Assembly (NCBI GenBank): GCA_965197375.1
Contig: CBDAMZ010000008.1
Coordinates: 248,001-312,000 of the forward strand
DNA length: 64,000 nt
DNA from: CBDAMZ01 sp965197375
Lineage (GTDB): Bacteria; Acidobacteriota; Vicinamibacteria; Vicinamibacterales; UBA8438
Direction of reading: 5' to 3'
Of the stretch, positions 33,927 to 43,688 are shown piece after piece. The notes under the pieces are model-generated. The model was not told the origin of the DNA. It ran no database searches and saw only the letters and a list, made by a program, of their open reading frames with translations. Each line of letters starts with the position of its first letter. The stretch's first letter is position 1. Both the position numbers and the translations under genes were made by a program.

Positions 33927-34721
33927 ATGGATGCACTGCCGGCCGCCACTCGATCGGCCCCAGCAACGACCCATGATACTAACCAGGCGCCGGAGACGCC
34001 CGATCTGCGGGAGCACGGCGCCCCAGCTCGCGGGCAGCCGCAAAGCCTGAACCGACGGTTGTTTGTCCAGCTCCACGTTTTCACAGGGTGCCTGGATTCC
34101 ACCGCCGTCGTCGATGCGGCACGCCTGAATGGGCTCGATACTGCTGTTTACGCCAACCTCAACGATCCTAGCGGCGTGGGCGTGCTTGTCATGAGCGAGG
34201 ACCCGTCGGTCTTTGCCGAGGCGGCACGCCGTCTGCTCGTGCAGCCCCCGTTCAGCGAGTTGACACTGCTCCCGGACTTCACAATGCTCGGCCGCACCTA
34301 TTCGTCCGGTCGCGAGCAGGACTTAGTGGATTTCCTTCTCCATAAGGTTCCGCGCAACGTGCTGAACCCCGCATACCCCTGGGCGGTGTGGTATCCGCTC
34401 CGGCGGATCGGTGCCTTCAACCGGCTCCCCAAGGCCGAGCAAGGCAAAATCCTGATGGAGCATGGCATGCTGGGGCGCCGCTATGGCGCGGCGGGGTACG
34501 CGGTTGATGTGCGCTTGGAGTGCCACGGAGTGGATCGCGACGACAACGAGTTTGTGATCGGTCTGATCGGGCCTGAGCTTTATCCGCTCTCCAGATTGGT
34601 CAAGGACATGCGGTCGACGCGCCAGACTTCAGAGTTTATTCAGACAATGGGCCCCTTCTTCGTCGGCAAGGCGCTGTTTCAGTCACCGGTGCCCGCAGCC
34701 GCGGGGCGGGAAAGGGGCTGA
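33927..34721 (+). CDS. Chlorite dismutase family heme protein (HemQ-like)
   Basis: 264 residues. The first 45 are Pro/Ala-rich and probably unordered. The rest is two ferredoxin-like halves of the family, with YPLRRIGAFNRLP, LMEHGMLGRRY (His179 the likely heme ligand) and RSTRQTSEFIQTMGPFFVGK. Relatives make heme b from coproheme (HemQ) or split chlorite. The chlorite-splitting arginine cannot be assigned with confidence, so I do not name the reaction. No other heme synthesis gene is nearby. Confidence 0.75.
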   Translation: MDALPAATRSAPATTHDTNQAPETPDLREHGAPARGQPQSLNRRLFVQLHVFTGCLDSTAVVDAARLNGLDTAVYANLNDPSGVGVLVMSEDPSVFAEAARRLLVQPPFSELTLLPDFTMLGRTYSSGREQDLVDFLLHKVPRNVLNPAYPWAVWYPLRRIGAFNRLPKAEQGKILMEHGMLGRRYGAAGYAVDVRLECHGVDRDDNEFVIGLIGPELYPLSRLVKDMRSTRQTSEFIQTMGPFFVGKALFQSPVPAAAGRERG

Positions 34722-34957
34722 GTACTAGGCAGCGGCTCGTGGGGTAACAAGGCACGCTCGGGTTTTAACGCGCTGTTATTTGTTGTCTCGATGAAGCAGG
34801 CCAACCCGATCTGGTGTACAGCGATGCCGACGATGCACCTGGTGATCCTCACACGGCCCAGACACCGCCGGCAGGAGGCCGATGAAGAACGGTCTCGCGC
34901 GCTGGAGACTTGCCAAACTAAGAACGAAACCGACCGCGGTCGATCGAGCAAGCTACA

Positions 34958-35848
34958 ATGAGCCGCCGGAGCATTGCTCTCGCGCTCGTCGGTCTCTGGG
35001 TTCCAGCCGCGGCGAGCCAATCGCAAGAGGGCGACGTCACGCTCTTGGTTACCCACCGCGCGCGTGCCGTGGAGCCGGGTGAGGTGGTCGTGCTTGAGGT
35101 GCAGGTGTCGGAGCCGCCGGCTTCACTGCGGGCAACTGCCTTTGGCAGCCTGATACGCTTCTACCCGTCTGGAATGGATGACCTTTGGCGCGGGCTGATT
35201 GGCATCGATCTGACGACCGACGCTGGGGACTACCCGGTGGCAGTGCGTGCCACGACGGCCGGGGGCGCGACGATGCGGCGCACATACACCCTCACGGTGC
35301 ACCCGAAGGACTTTCCCACACGCCATCTCGACGTTGATCCCAGGTTTGTGAGCCCACCTCCAGAGGAGCTCGAACGCATTCGGCGCGAGGCGCGTGAGGT
35401 GGCTGAGGTCTTCCGGGTCTCGAGTGGTGAGCGGCTCTGGAGCGGTCGGTTTCTCGCGCCGGTACCGGGGCAGGCCACCAGCAGTTTTGGTCGGCGCAGC
35501 ATCTTTAACGGGCAACCCAGACGCCCTCACAGCGGGGCTGATTTTCGAGCCGGGGAGGGAATGGCTGTGAGGGCCCCGAACGGCGGGCGCGTGGTGCTGG
35601 CTGCCAATCACTATTTCTCAGGCAATGTCGTGGTTCTTGACCACGGGTGGGGGCTGTATTCCTACTTCGCCCACCTGTCGGTTATTGACGTCTCGGAAGG
35701 TGAGCTGGTCGCGCGTGGAACGGTGGTGGGAAGGGTTGGCGCCACGGGGCGGGTAACCGGGCCACACCTGCACTGGACCGTTCGCCTCAACGACGCCAGG
35801 GTCGACCCCGTTTCGCTGATGGCGCTGTTGCCTGACTCGCCTCCCTAA
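34958..35848 (+). CDS. Secreted M23 family metallopeptidase (LytM type)
   Basis: 296 residues with a signal peptide ending near AAASQSQ. An N-terminal beta domain (about 25-115) and a charged helix (135-155) precede the M23 domain. Zinc ligands are His191, Asp195 (HSGAD) and His272 in PHLHW, with His239 and His270 as the catalytic histidines. It probably cuts peptide crosslinks of the cell wall or activates amidases. All active residues are present, so this should be an active enzyme. Confidence 0.92.
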   Translation: MSRRSIALALVGLWVPAAASQSQEGDVTLLVTHRARAVEPGEVVVLEVQVSEPPASLRATAFGSLIRFYPSGMDDLWRGLIGIDLTTDAGDYPVAVRATTAGGATMRRTYTLTVHPKDFPTRHLDVDPRFVSPPPEELERIRREAREVAEVFRVSSGERLWSGRFLAPVPGQATSSFGRRSIFNGQPRRPHSGADFRAGEGMAVRAPNGGRVVLAANHYFSGNVVVLDHGWGLYSYFAHLSVIDVSEGELVARGTVVGRVGATGRVTGPHLHWTVRLNDARVDPVSLMALLPDSPP

Positions 35849-36070
35849 ACCCGAGCTTCAGAAGTCCGCAGAAGAATTGAGTGGTGAATCTCGACGTTGA
35901 TTTCGGCCGTGGTGAGTTCGTAGAGGTGCGGCGCCTGGATGCCGCTACTGCTGCTGAGTACGACCCGTCGCTCGGTCAGCGATTGGACCTGAGTAGTCGC
36001 GCGCGGTGCCGGCCAGGTTCAGAAGGACGATCCCGACAACGATGGCTATATGTTCTGATCCCGGCGTTAC

Positions 36071-37760
36071 TCATTCGGTCCCGACGGCCGTCCACGCAGC
36101 CGCCACGGCCTGCTCGGTGGCGCTTCCGGCACCGAACAGATCACGAGCGGACTGAATGGTGGCTGAGCGAGCAATCGCGAACGTGGCGTCGGCTGGCAGC
36201 ATCATCGTGAAGGCGCGAAAAAACACCCGTTCGATCTTGGCCCGGTTATTCGCGCCTACGCCTGTCACCGTGATGCCGGATGTGTGGTACTCCCCCCCTT
36301 CGATCGTTAGATAAAAGGCGTGGGCGGCGATTAGCGAATTGGTGTGCACACCGCCATTGTCGGCATTACCGAGGAAGCGGACGGAGTAGTGGTCAGGATC
36401 CCCAAGGGATCTCGGATCGACCAGTGACCTCATCCCGCCTGGCTTGAGGACGTCCTCACCAATAAGATAGTCGGGCTGCTCTGGTTGGTGCCGTCCACTT
36501 TCCGCGATGAAGAACTCTACGCCGGTGCCGACGATGTCCGAAAATGCCTCATTTAAAGCCCCAGACTCGTTTTGGTAGATCAACTTCGATGTGAAGCTGG
36601 TCACTGCATGTGCGAGCTCATGCGCCACGACATCGAGAGCGGCTGCGAAGAAGTCGACTGACTGGCGTGTGCTGCTCAGCACGAAGCCTGGTGGCAATCC
36701 TTCACCGTAGACCACCATTCCGTGTGGACCGCACGCGCCCCCGACGGAAGGTGGGCAGAAAAACGCATTCAGGTGAAAGAGGGAGACGATTTCCGAGGGG
36801 ACGTCGAGGAGGTCCGAGCGCTTGATGGGATGCACCAAGTAACTATTGGACTGTCGTTTCCGTCCAAGCCGCGTCGGCCGAAACGGTCAAACAGGTAATC
36901 GTACGTCCAGCCGGCTCCGACGTGGCCATCGACGTTCGCGCCATCCAACCAGTCGTTATCTTCGTCACTTGCGAGATCGGCGTCGACAAGCGGCACCAGT
37001 CCCTCCAGGATATCGAGCGTCCGTTGCCAGTCCCCTCGCATGTCGTACGTCGTGATCAGCGGAGGCCTAAGCGCATCATCTGCTCGAAACACGCCGGCTG
37101 TCGCGCGGACGCTGATCTTCTTGTGTCGCCCTTGACGCCTCGTCCAAGGCCAACGGCGCAGTCGTTACACGGCAGGCGGGCAATCTGTGTCTTCAGGTCG
37201 TTGTACTCCCGGATGATCGAGCCCGTGTGGGCGTCGACGAAGTGCACTGTGGGGCCACTCGACGAAAAAGCGCGTGCGCGGTAGGAGAGTCGATAGCGGC
37301 CCGTGTCGGCGTGAACGATGACGAGCTCGGGTTGAGCAGACGGCGCGACATTGACACCGGGGCGCATTCCGACGACGGCGCGTGCGTCATCTGCCGACAA
37401 GGTGGGGGTTGTATCGAGCTCGACGTTGGTGTGGAGCCGGCCGAAGATCGATGTCGTCAAACCGTGTTCGGTCTGCCTGGTCACGTCAGCTCCAAACACT
37501 CGAACGCCGTGGTGATACTGTGCCAACCGCTCGTGCGAGCGGCCTGGGATCAGGGTGTCCTCGACGCGCTGGACGTTCTGTAGATCGCCGATCCTAAGCA
37601 TCCGGTCGATGATTTCATCGACTTCGCGTAGCTCGGGCAGCTCGGTCGTGGCGATCGTCAGCCCCCCCCTCGGTCCTTGAAGCACGGGTCTGGCCGGGGT
37701 CGCGATCGTCAGGCATGTTGCGGTCCCGATCGCCACGATAAAACGTCTCACTGGTTGCAT
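36071..37760 (-). pseudogene. M4 thermolysin-like peptidase broken by two frameshifts
   Basis: Three consecutive frames encode one prepropeptidase. The first part (from ATG 37760, signal MQPVRRFIVAIGTATCLTIA) holds the FTP/PepSY propeptide. The second (about 37110-36845) has WTYDYLFDRFGRRGLDGND. The third carries the catalytic VVAHELAHAVTSF and NESGALNEAFSDI and the DNGGVHTNS motif. One base is missing near 37106-37112 and one near 36845-36855; neither break is in a long homopolymer. Catalytic residues are intact but out of frame with the start. This is a recent pseudogene or an assembly fault. Reading the pieces as separate genes would be wrong. Confidence 0.85.
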
Positions 37761-37904
37761 GTCTCTCCCGGTGGTGGCATCACTCGGCGGCTCTGATTCA
37801 TTACGATAGCGGTGCCATGCAGGCACAGTGCAGCCCCGGTGGGAGCGAGAAGCGGCGTTTTTGTGAGGCAAGCAACGTGAGTTGTTCACTCGCAGACAGG
37901 TCAA

Positions 37905-38513
37905 TTACGACAGCCACGGCTGGATGATACCGGCCAGTCGCAGCAGCTCAGTCTCATTTGCAGGGAGCACCTCGAGATTATTGCGGACCTTTGCAAGCAT
38001 GAGGAGGCCATGGAGGCACGCGACCAGCGCCTCGGCTGCCCGCTCGGGCTCGCCAACTGAGACCTCGCCGGCGTCCGATGCGGCGGCCAACAGTTTCGCC
38101 AGCACCGCTGTTTCGCGCGTGAAGAGCTCGTTTACACGCTTGGCCACTTCGGGGTCTCGCGCGCCCAGCTCGACTGCTAGATTACCGATCAGCGAGCCGT
38201 GTACCCGGCCGTTCTTTTCCCGATCGGCGTAGTGATATGCGAACAGGTCTTGAAGGTATCGACGCAGCTGAATGAGCGGCCGCGACGGGATCTGACTCTC
38301 CCAGTCGGTCAGCAGACCGGTCTCGTCCCAGGCGCTGGCGAGCACTTCCAGGAGCAGCTCCCGCTTCGAGGAAAAGAAGTGGTAGAAACTTCCCTTGTTT
38401 ATCTCGGCGGCTGAGCACAGCTCGGCGACCCCTACGGCTTCGAAGCCGCGGCCTCGGAACAGCGCGTGGGCGCTGGCAAGCAGCCGTTCCCGCGAGTCAC
38501 TGCTTCGACTCAT
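37905..38513 (-). CDS. TetR family transcriptional regulator
   Basis: 202 residues from the ATG at 38513. The frame is open further upstream, but that part is on the wrong side of a likely operator and does not look like protein. The N-terminal helix-turn-helix is typical: ERLLASAHALFRGRGFEAVGVAELCSAAEINKGSFYHFFSSKRELL. The C-terminal ligand domain is helical. It probably represses itself and the divergent M19 gene through the palindrome at 38541. Confidence 0.93.
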   Translation of the reverse strand: MSRSSDSRERLLASAHALFRGRGFEAVGVAELCSAAEINKGSFYHFFSSKRELLLEVLASAWDETGLLTDWESQIPSRPLIQLRRYLQDLFAYHYADREKNGRVHGSLIGNLAVELGARDPEVAKRVNELFTRETAVLAKLLAAASDAGEVSVGEPERAAEALVACLHGLLMLAKVRNNLEVLPANETELLRLAGIIQPWLS

Positions 38514-38540
38514 ATGGGGCACACAGCCTAGTCCAGGGGA

Positions 38541-38556
38541 AGTAGACTGGTCAACT
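38541..38556. promoter_or_regulatory. Palindromic operator candidate for the TetR regulator
   Basis: AGTAGACTGGTCAACT is a palindrome of the form AGT-n-GAC-nn-GTC-n-ACT. It lies 28 bases before the regulator start and 85 bases before the divergent M19 start at 38641. Its form is that of known TetR-family operators. Confidence 0.6.
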
Positions 38557-38640
38557 GCCTGGCAACTTGCGTTCAGCGCATGGTACCTGTCACGCTGGGC
38601 GGCCACTGGGGTTGTTGAGGGTTGTTTCGAGGAGGTTGAA

Positions 38641-39906
38641 ATGCGTCTGACCGTGACGGCCACGCTACTGCTCACCGTGACTGGTTTCGCCTGCGGGGGG
38701 GCCAATTCCGCAACGCCGGAAGAACGGCGCGAGGCGGAGTCCGTCGAACGGGCCCGTGCCATTCATGAGCGCGTGTTGACGATTGATACGCACGACGACA
38801 TCCCCTTCAATTTTGCAACGCCAGAGGTCGACCCCGGGATACGGGGCGATCGCCAAGTTGATTTACCTAAGATGCGCGAGGGTGGGCTCGACGCGGCGTT
38901 CTTCGTCGTCTACGTCGGTCAAACCGAGCGGACGCCGGAGAACTACGAGAAGGCCAAAACCGACGCCATGAGGAAGTTCGAGGCAATCCATCGTATGGCC
39001 GAGCAGATGTATCCGGACCAGATAGAGATTGCTTATACGGTAGACGACTTCGAGCGGATTGCGACAAGCGGCAAGCTCGTGGCGGCGATCGGCATCGAGA
39101 ACGGTTACATCATCGGCAAAGATCTGTCACTGCTGCAGAAATACCACGAGTTGGGGGCGCGCTACATCACCCTGGCGCACGGTGGTCACAATGACATAGC
39201 CGATTCTTCGACCCCACGCGAAAATCTTGGCGATGCCGAGACCGAGCACGGTGGTCTAAGTGCATTCGGCAAAGCGGTCATCGATGAAATGAACCGCCTC
39301 GGCATGATGGTTGACGTTTCGCACATCTCGAAGCAGGCCATGCTGGACGCCGCCCGCGTCTCGCAAGCTCCAGTTATTGCATCGCACTCCAGCACGAGAG
39401 CATTGTGTGACCATCCGAGGAACATGGACGACGAGCAACTCATGGCGCTCGAGGAAAACGGTGGTGTCATACAGACGGTGGCGCTCGGCGCCTTCGTTTC
39501 TGAGCGAGCTGGCCGTCGACGTCAGGCGTTCACCCGACTCCTCGATGAGTTTGGACTGGTTGCTGGCGAAGCCCCAGAGGTACTGGGGGAGGAAATGCAC
39601 TTGGACTACCAGGGTCGATTCGCGGCGCTGGACAAACAGTACCCGGCGGCGACGGTCGCCGATTTCGCTGATCACATCGAACACGCGGTCCATCTGATCG
39701 GTATCGACCATGTTGGTATTAGCTCCGACTTCGACGGTGGCGGCGGTGTTGAGGGGTGGAACGACGCGAGCGAAACGTTCAACGTCACACTTGAGCTCGT
39801 CCGCCGGAGCTACACCGAAGAGGCAATTGCCAAGCTATGGGGTGGTAACTTACTACGGGTCCTGCGCGAAGCCGAGCGAGTGGCTCGGGAGCTGCAGGGG
39901 AACTAG
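38641..39906 (+). CDS. M19 membrane dipeptidase (renal dipeptidase family), probable lipoprotein
   Basis: 421 residues. The ATG at 38641 has AGGAGG before it; the longer frame upstream runs through the regulator gene. A lipobox TGFAC gives Cys18. Zinc ligands fit the family: His51 and Asp53 (DTHDD), Glu in GIENGYI, His in VDVSHIS and His in IASHSS. It would cleave dipeptides, perhaps with D-residues, in the periplasm. The DHVGISSDFDGGGG motif is also present. It is divergent from tetR and likely under its control. Confidence 0.92.
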   Translation: MRLTVTATLLLTVTGFACGGANSATPEERREAESVERARAIHERVLTIDTHDDIPFNFATPEVDPGIRGDRQVDLPKMREGGLDAAFFVVYVGQTERTPENYEKAKTDAMRKFEAIHRMAEQMYPDQIEIAYTVDDFERIATSGKLVAAIGIENGYIIGKDLSLLQKYHELGARYITLAHGGHNDIADSSTPRENLGDAETEHGGLSAFGKAVIDEMNRLGMMVDVSHISKQAMLDAARVSQAPVIASHSSTRALCDHPRNMDDEQLMALEENGGVIQTVALGAFVSERAGRRRQAFTRLLDEFGLVAGEAPEVLGEEMHLDYQGRFAALDKQYPAATVADFADHIEHAVHLIGIDHVGISSDFDGGGGVEGWNDASETFNVTLELVRRSYTEEAIAKLWGGNLLRVLREAERVARELQGN

Positions 39907-40008
39907 CTTTCTAGGGGGGGGATAACACCAAGATCCGGCGCATCAGTAACGTGACGATCTGTGGCCACGCAGCCTGCCCAGTAGTATTGATGCGCTTCTT
40001 TGGATTCG

Positions 40009-40836
40009 ATGCCTGCGACGATGGTCTCTCGCACGACGCTGACGTTGCCATCGGCACTCGAACCCGAGCAGGTCGAAACCTGGCTGGGACCGGCTCGCCG
40101 AGGGCAGGCGGCGGCGTTTTTAGACTATGACGGCACGTTGACGCCGATTGTAAATCGGCCAGAGTTGGCGACGCTGTCCGACGCCGCGCGGGACGTGCTT
40201 CGGCGGCTCGCTGCCCGCTGTCCGGTGACGATTGTCAGCGGTCGAGACAATGCCGTGGTGTCTCGCTTTGTTTGTCTTGATACGCTGGGCTACGTTGGCA
40301 GTCATGGATTTGATATCGTCGGTCCCCCTGGGACGGGCCTCCGCCGGGAGGTCGCTCACGAGCTCGTGCCTGAGTTGGATGCGGTGGAAGATGAACTCCG
40401 TCATCGGCTGGACGGAATTCAGGGTGCGCTCGTGGAGCGCAAGCGCTTCAGCGTCGCGACGCATGTCCGCCTCGTTGCAGACAAGGACCTTGCCAGAGTT
40501 CAGGCGGTTATCGAGGAGTTACGCGCGGACCACCCGTTACTGCGGCGCGCTCTGGGAAAAAAAGTGATCGAGTTTCAGCCGGACATCGACTGGGATAAGG
40601 GTATCGCAGTTCGGTGGATGCTCGCCGAGATGGGGCTCGACGAGTCTGTGGCTCTCTACATCGGTGACGATCTTACCGACGAAACGGTCTTTGGGGCACT
40701 CGCTGGGCGTGCTACGACCATCGTCGTGACCGAAGAGGGTCGCCCGACGGCTGCCCGCTTCCGTTTACGAGATCACGAGGAGGTACATCTTCTACTCGGC
40801 CGGCTGGTCGACGCGTTTCCTGTCGTCGAACCGTAA
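40009..40836 (+). CDS. otsB: Trehalose-6-phosphate phosphatase
   Basis: 275 residues from the ATG at 40009; a TTG at 40000 is a second choice. HAD motifs are AFLDYDGTLTPI (nucleophile Asp), TIVSGRD, the lysine region and YIGDDLTDE. It makes trehalose from trehalose-6-phosphate. No trehalose-phosphate synthase gene is in the window. It ends a few bases before the ligA frame and may be cotranscribed with ligA. Confidence 0.9.
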   Translation: MPATMVSRTTLTLPSALEPEQVETWLGPARRGQAAAFLDYDGTLTPIVNRPELATLSDAARDVLRRLAARCPVTIVSGRDNAVVSRFVCLDTLGYVGSHGFDIVGPPGTGLRREVAHELVPELDAVEDELRHRLDGIQGALVERKRFSVATHVRLVADKDLARVQAVIEELRADHPLLRRALGKKVIEFQPDIDWDKGIAVRWMLAEMGLDESVALYIGDDLTDETVFGALAGRATTIVVTEEGRPTAARFRLRDHEEVHLLLGRLVDAFPVVEP

Positions 40837-40903
40837 CCGAGTGCTCCAACGGTTCCGCGTGGACGCTCGATTTCGTCCCGCCAGGTTGTCCACCCTCTTG
40901 GCT

Positions 40904-42988
40904 ATGTCGACGAGCCAGAAACCTTCGCAGGTGCTGAAGCGGACGGCTTCTCGGCGTCGCGTCGAGACGTTGCGCCGCGAGATTCAGCGTCACGACTATC
41001 TGTATTACGTGGTGGATCAACCTGAAATTTTAGACACTGATTACGACCGGCTCTTCGCCGAGCTCAAGGCACTGGAGGAGAGGCATCCTGTCCTGGTAAC
41101 TCCTGACTCGCCCACGCAACGCGTGGCCGGCGCGTCGCTCACGTCATTTCCGGAGGTGCACCATGTGGCGCCAATGCTCAGTCTCGAGTCGGTGACGGAC
41201 GCGGCTATGGTCGATCGGTTTATCGAGCGGACCGGTAGCACTGGTTATCTCGTCGAACCGAAATTCGACGGGCTGTCGCTTGAGCTCGTTTACGAGCGCG
41301 GCCGTTTTGCGAGGGCGTCGACGCGCGGCGACGGACAGCGTGGCGAGGGCGTAACTGAGAACGTCAGGACGATCCGCGCGGTACCGCTCCGTCTTAGTGA
41401 CGTGACGCGGCGGCCGCCGACTCGGCTCGCCGTTCGCGGAGAGGCGATCATGCACCTCGACGACTTCGCGGCGCTCAACGCCCGGCTCGTGCAGGAAGGC
41501 AAGCAGACCTTCGCCAACCCTAGGAACGCAGCGGCTGGCGCGATCCGTCAGCTGGATCCGCGGGCCACGGCTCAGCGAGCGCTTGCGATCTACTTCTATG
41601 ACATCCTCGCGATGGAGGGTGGCCCGGCCCTGACGCGGGGGACCGAGCTGCGCGAGGCGCTGCAAGCCTGGGGCCTACGTGTCAGTCCACAGGCGCGGCG
41701 ATGCCTAGCCGCGCAAGAGATTCTCGACTTCCACCGCACGCTGGAGACCGAGCGCGGGGCTCTCGGGTACGAAATCGACGGCATCGTCGTCAAGGTCGAC
41801 GATCTGCTGGCACGCGACCGCCTGGGCGAAACCGGACGCCACCCGCGCTGGGCCATCGCCATCAAGTTCCGGCCGTGCGAGGAGCGGACGACGATCGAAG
41901 ACATCATCGTTCAGGTCGGGCGAACCGGCGTTCTGACGCCGGTTGCGATTCTCGCGCCCGTTCGGATCGGCGGTGTGACAATCAGTCGGGCGACATTGCA
42001 CAACCGCGAGGAAGTGGTCCGCAAGGATCTGCGCGTTGGCGACACGGTTCAGGTAATTCGTGCTGGGGACGTCATCCCGGGGGTGGTGGGCTTGGTGGAC
42101 GATACGCGGATACCGCGACACGCCAAATTCGAGATGCCCGCACACTGTCCCGAGTGCCGAACGCCGGTCGTGCGGGAGGGGTCATTCGATCGGTGTCCGA
42201 ACGGGCTGGCGTGCCCGCCGCAGCTCAGGGGTGCGGTCGAGTATTTCGGATCGCGCAATGCGCTCAACATCGACGGGCTCGGAAAGGAGACCGTCGACCA
42301 GCTGATCGGTGCTGGGCTTGTGGCGAACGTCGCTGATTTATTCAGTCTTTCGGAAGCCGATTTGGTCGTTCTGGATCGGTTCGCCGAGGTTTCGGCCCGT
42401 AATCTCGTTCGGGCGATCAAGCGATCGAAGAAAGTTGAGTTTCCACGATTTCTCTACGCGCTGGGGATTCCAGGGGTTGGTGTCCAGACGGCACGTGACC
42501 TGGCCCAGCACTTCGGCAAGCTGTCGGACGTCCGCGCGGCCGACGAAACGGTGCTCCAAACGGTGAACGGCGTTGGTCCGACCATAGCGCATGCGGTCGC
42601 CGAGTTTTTCCGGCAGAAAGCAGTCCACCGGGTGATCGACCTGTGTCTAAAGCGAGGTGTGCGAATCGTTGCACCACGGTTAGTCAAACGGGGGGCGTTG
42701 GCTGGCAAGACGGTGGTCTTTACCGGTAGCCTGAGTAAGTTTTCACGGCGAGACGCGAGTGAGCTGGTGACAGACTTGGGCGGGCACGTTGCCAACAGCG
42801 TCAGCCGCCAGACCGACTATGTCATTGTTGGGGAGGGCGCGGGCTCGAAGCTCGACGCGGCGCGCAGACTTGGGATCCGGACCCTAAGCGAGGAGAAGTT
42901 TCTGGAGCTAGTTAACGGGTTGCCTGCTTCAGCACCGGCATTAGAGAGATCGCAACCGCCCGCGCCGCGCCCCCCCCGTTCGAGATAG
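40904..42988 (+). CDS. ligA: NAD-dependent DNA ligase
   Basis: 694 residues from the ATG at 40904, which starts just before the Ia domain (VETLRREIQRHDYLYYVVDQPEI). The adenylation motif is VEPKFDG with Lys120. An OB-fold, a Cys4 zinc finger (CPEC...CPNGLACPP), helix-hairpin-helix repeats and a C-terminal BRCT domain (LAGKTVVFTGSLSKFSR) follow in the usual order. The family is essential for replication. The frame is open 21 codons further upstream. The tail is Pro/Arg-rich. Confidence 0.96.
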   Translation: MSTSQKPSQVLKRTASRRRVETLRREIQRHDYLYYVVDQPEILDTDYDRLFAELKALEERHPVLVTPDSPTQRVAGASLTSFPEVHHVAPMLSLESVTDAAMVDRFIERTGSTGYLVEPKFDGLSLELVYERGRFARASTRGDGQRGEGVTENVRTIRAVPLRLSDVTRRPPTRLAVRGEAIMHLDDFAALNARLVQEGKQTFANPRNAAAGAIRQLDPRATAQRALAIYFYDILAMEGGPALTRGTELREALQAWGLRVSPQARRCLAAQEILDFHRTLETERGALGYEIDGIVVKVDDLLARDRLGETGRHPRWAIAIKFRPCEERTTIEDIIVQVGRTGVLTPVAILAPVRIGGVTISRATLHNREEVVRKDLRVGDTVQVIRAGDVIPGVVGLVDDTRIPRHAKFEMPAHCPECRTPVVREGSFDRCPNGLACPPQLRGAVEYFGSRNALNIDGLGKETVDQLIGAGLVANVADLFSLSEADLVVLDRFAEVSARNLVRAIKRSKKVEFPRFLYALGIPGVGVQTARDLAQHFGKLSDVRAADETVLQTVNGVGPTIAHAVAEFFRQKAVHRVIDLCLKRGVRIVAPRLVKRGALAGKTVVFTGSLSKFSRRDASELVTDLGGHVANSVSRQTDYVIVGEGAGSKLDAARRLGIRTLSEEKFLELVNGLPASAPALERSQPPAPRPPRSR

Positions 42989-43097
42989 GCGCCGAGGATT
43001 GAGTCGGCGATGTCCCTGCTGGATCTGGCGATCGCGCCAGATACGACCGAAGCAGGTCATCAGCTGGAGGTTGCGGCGTTACAGTAAAGTAGTCAGC

Positions 43098-43619
43098 ATG
43101 CCGAAGAGCACGTTTCAGCGTTGCCGTGTCCTCGGAACGAAGTATCACCGAAGCGCGACTGTGCTTGTCACGACACTTCTATTCAGCGCCACACTTTCGA
43201 CCAACATGGCGACACATGAGCGCCAAGACACATATGCCCCCATTATTACGACACTTGGGACGCGTGCATTCGACATCGAGTATGAACTCTGGTACTACAT
43301 CGGCGTCGTCTTCGAATCGGAAGTCAAGAAGAAAGCGGACGGCTATGAGTATAGATACCGGCTGACAAACAAAGGTGACACGCAGGTACGCGTTGAGTGG
43401 CGTGCTCTCGAAGACAGTGCCTTCGGCGACTCGGCAGACAACATCGAAGAACTGCGAATGGGCTTGTTAGACCCAGACGCCGTCTCCGAATGGCTCGTAC
43501 TTACGAGCCAGGCCGCTCCTCGGATAAGTAAGCTATCAGCGAATATATTCGGAAATAAACCCGCCGGCAGTGAATCGGCCCAACATAGTGGGCCAGCTCA
43601 AGCCTACGTGCCAGAATAG
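43098..43619 (+). CDS. Secreted hypothetical protein
   Basis: 173 residues from the ATG at 43098. One hydrophobic segment (SATVLVTTLLFSATLSTNMA) is a likely signal peptide. The rest looks like a beta domain: AFDIEYELWYYIGVVFESEVKKK, then YRYRLTNKGDTQVRVEWRAL. The base composition is more A+T-rich than the neighbours, which hints at transfer or little selection. I do not recognise the family. Confidence 0.55.
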   Translation: MPKSTFQRCRVLGTKYHRSATVLVTTLLFSATLSTNMATHERQDTYAPIITTLGTRAFDIEYELWYYIGVVFESEVKKKADGYEYRYRLTNKGDTQVRVEWRALEDSAFGDSADNIEELRMGLLDPDAVSEWLVLTSQAAPRISKLSANIFGNKPAGSESAQHSGPAQAYVPE

Positions 43620-43688
43620 AGGCTCAACAGCCTTAAACCTTATCGAATCGAAGCAGTTCCTCGGGGGCGGTCCGATTGTAAGGTTTGG

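Noticed and set aside
35881..36210. Plus-strand frame after the M23 gene
   Set aside because: It runs into the antisense of the M4 gene and shows no domain or good start.
37905..38762. Long version of the TetR protein with 83 extra N-terminal residues
   Set aside because: The extra part is antisense to the M19 signal peptide and crosses the operator. The normal family start is at 38513.
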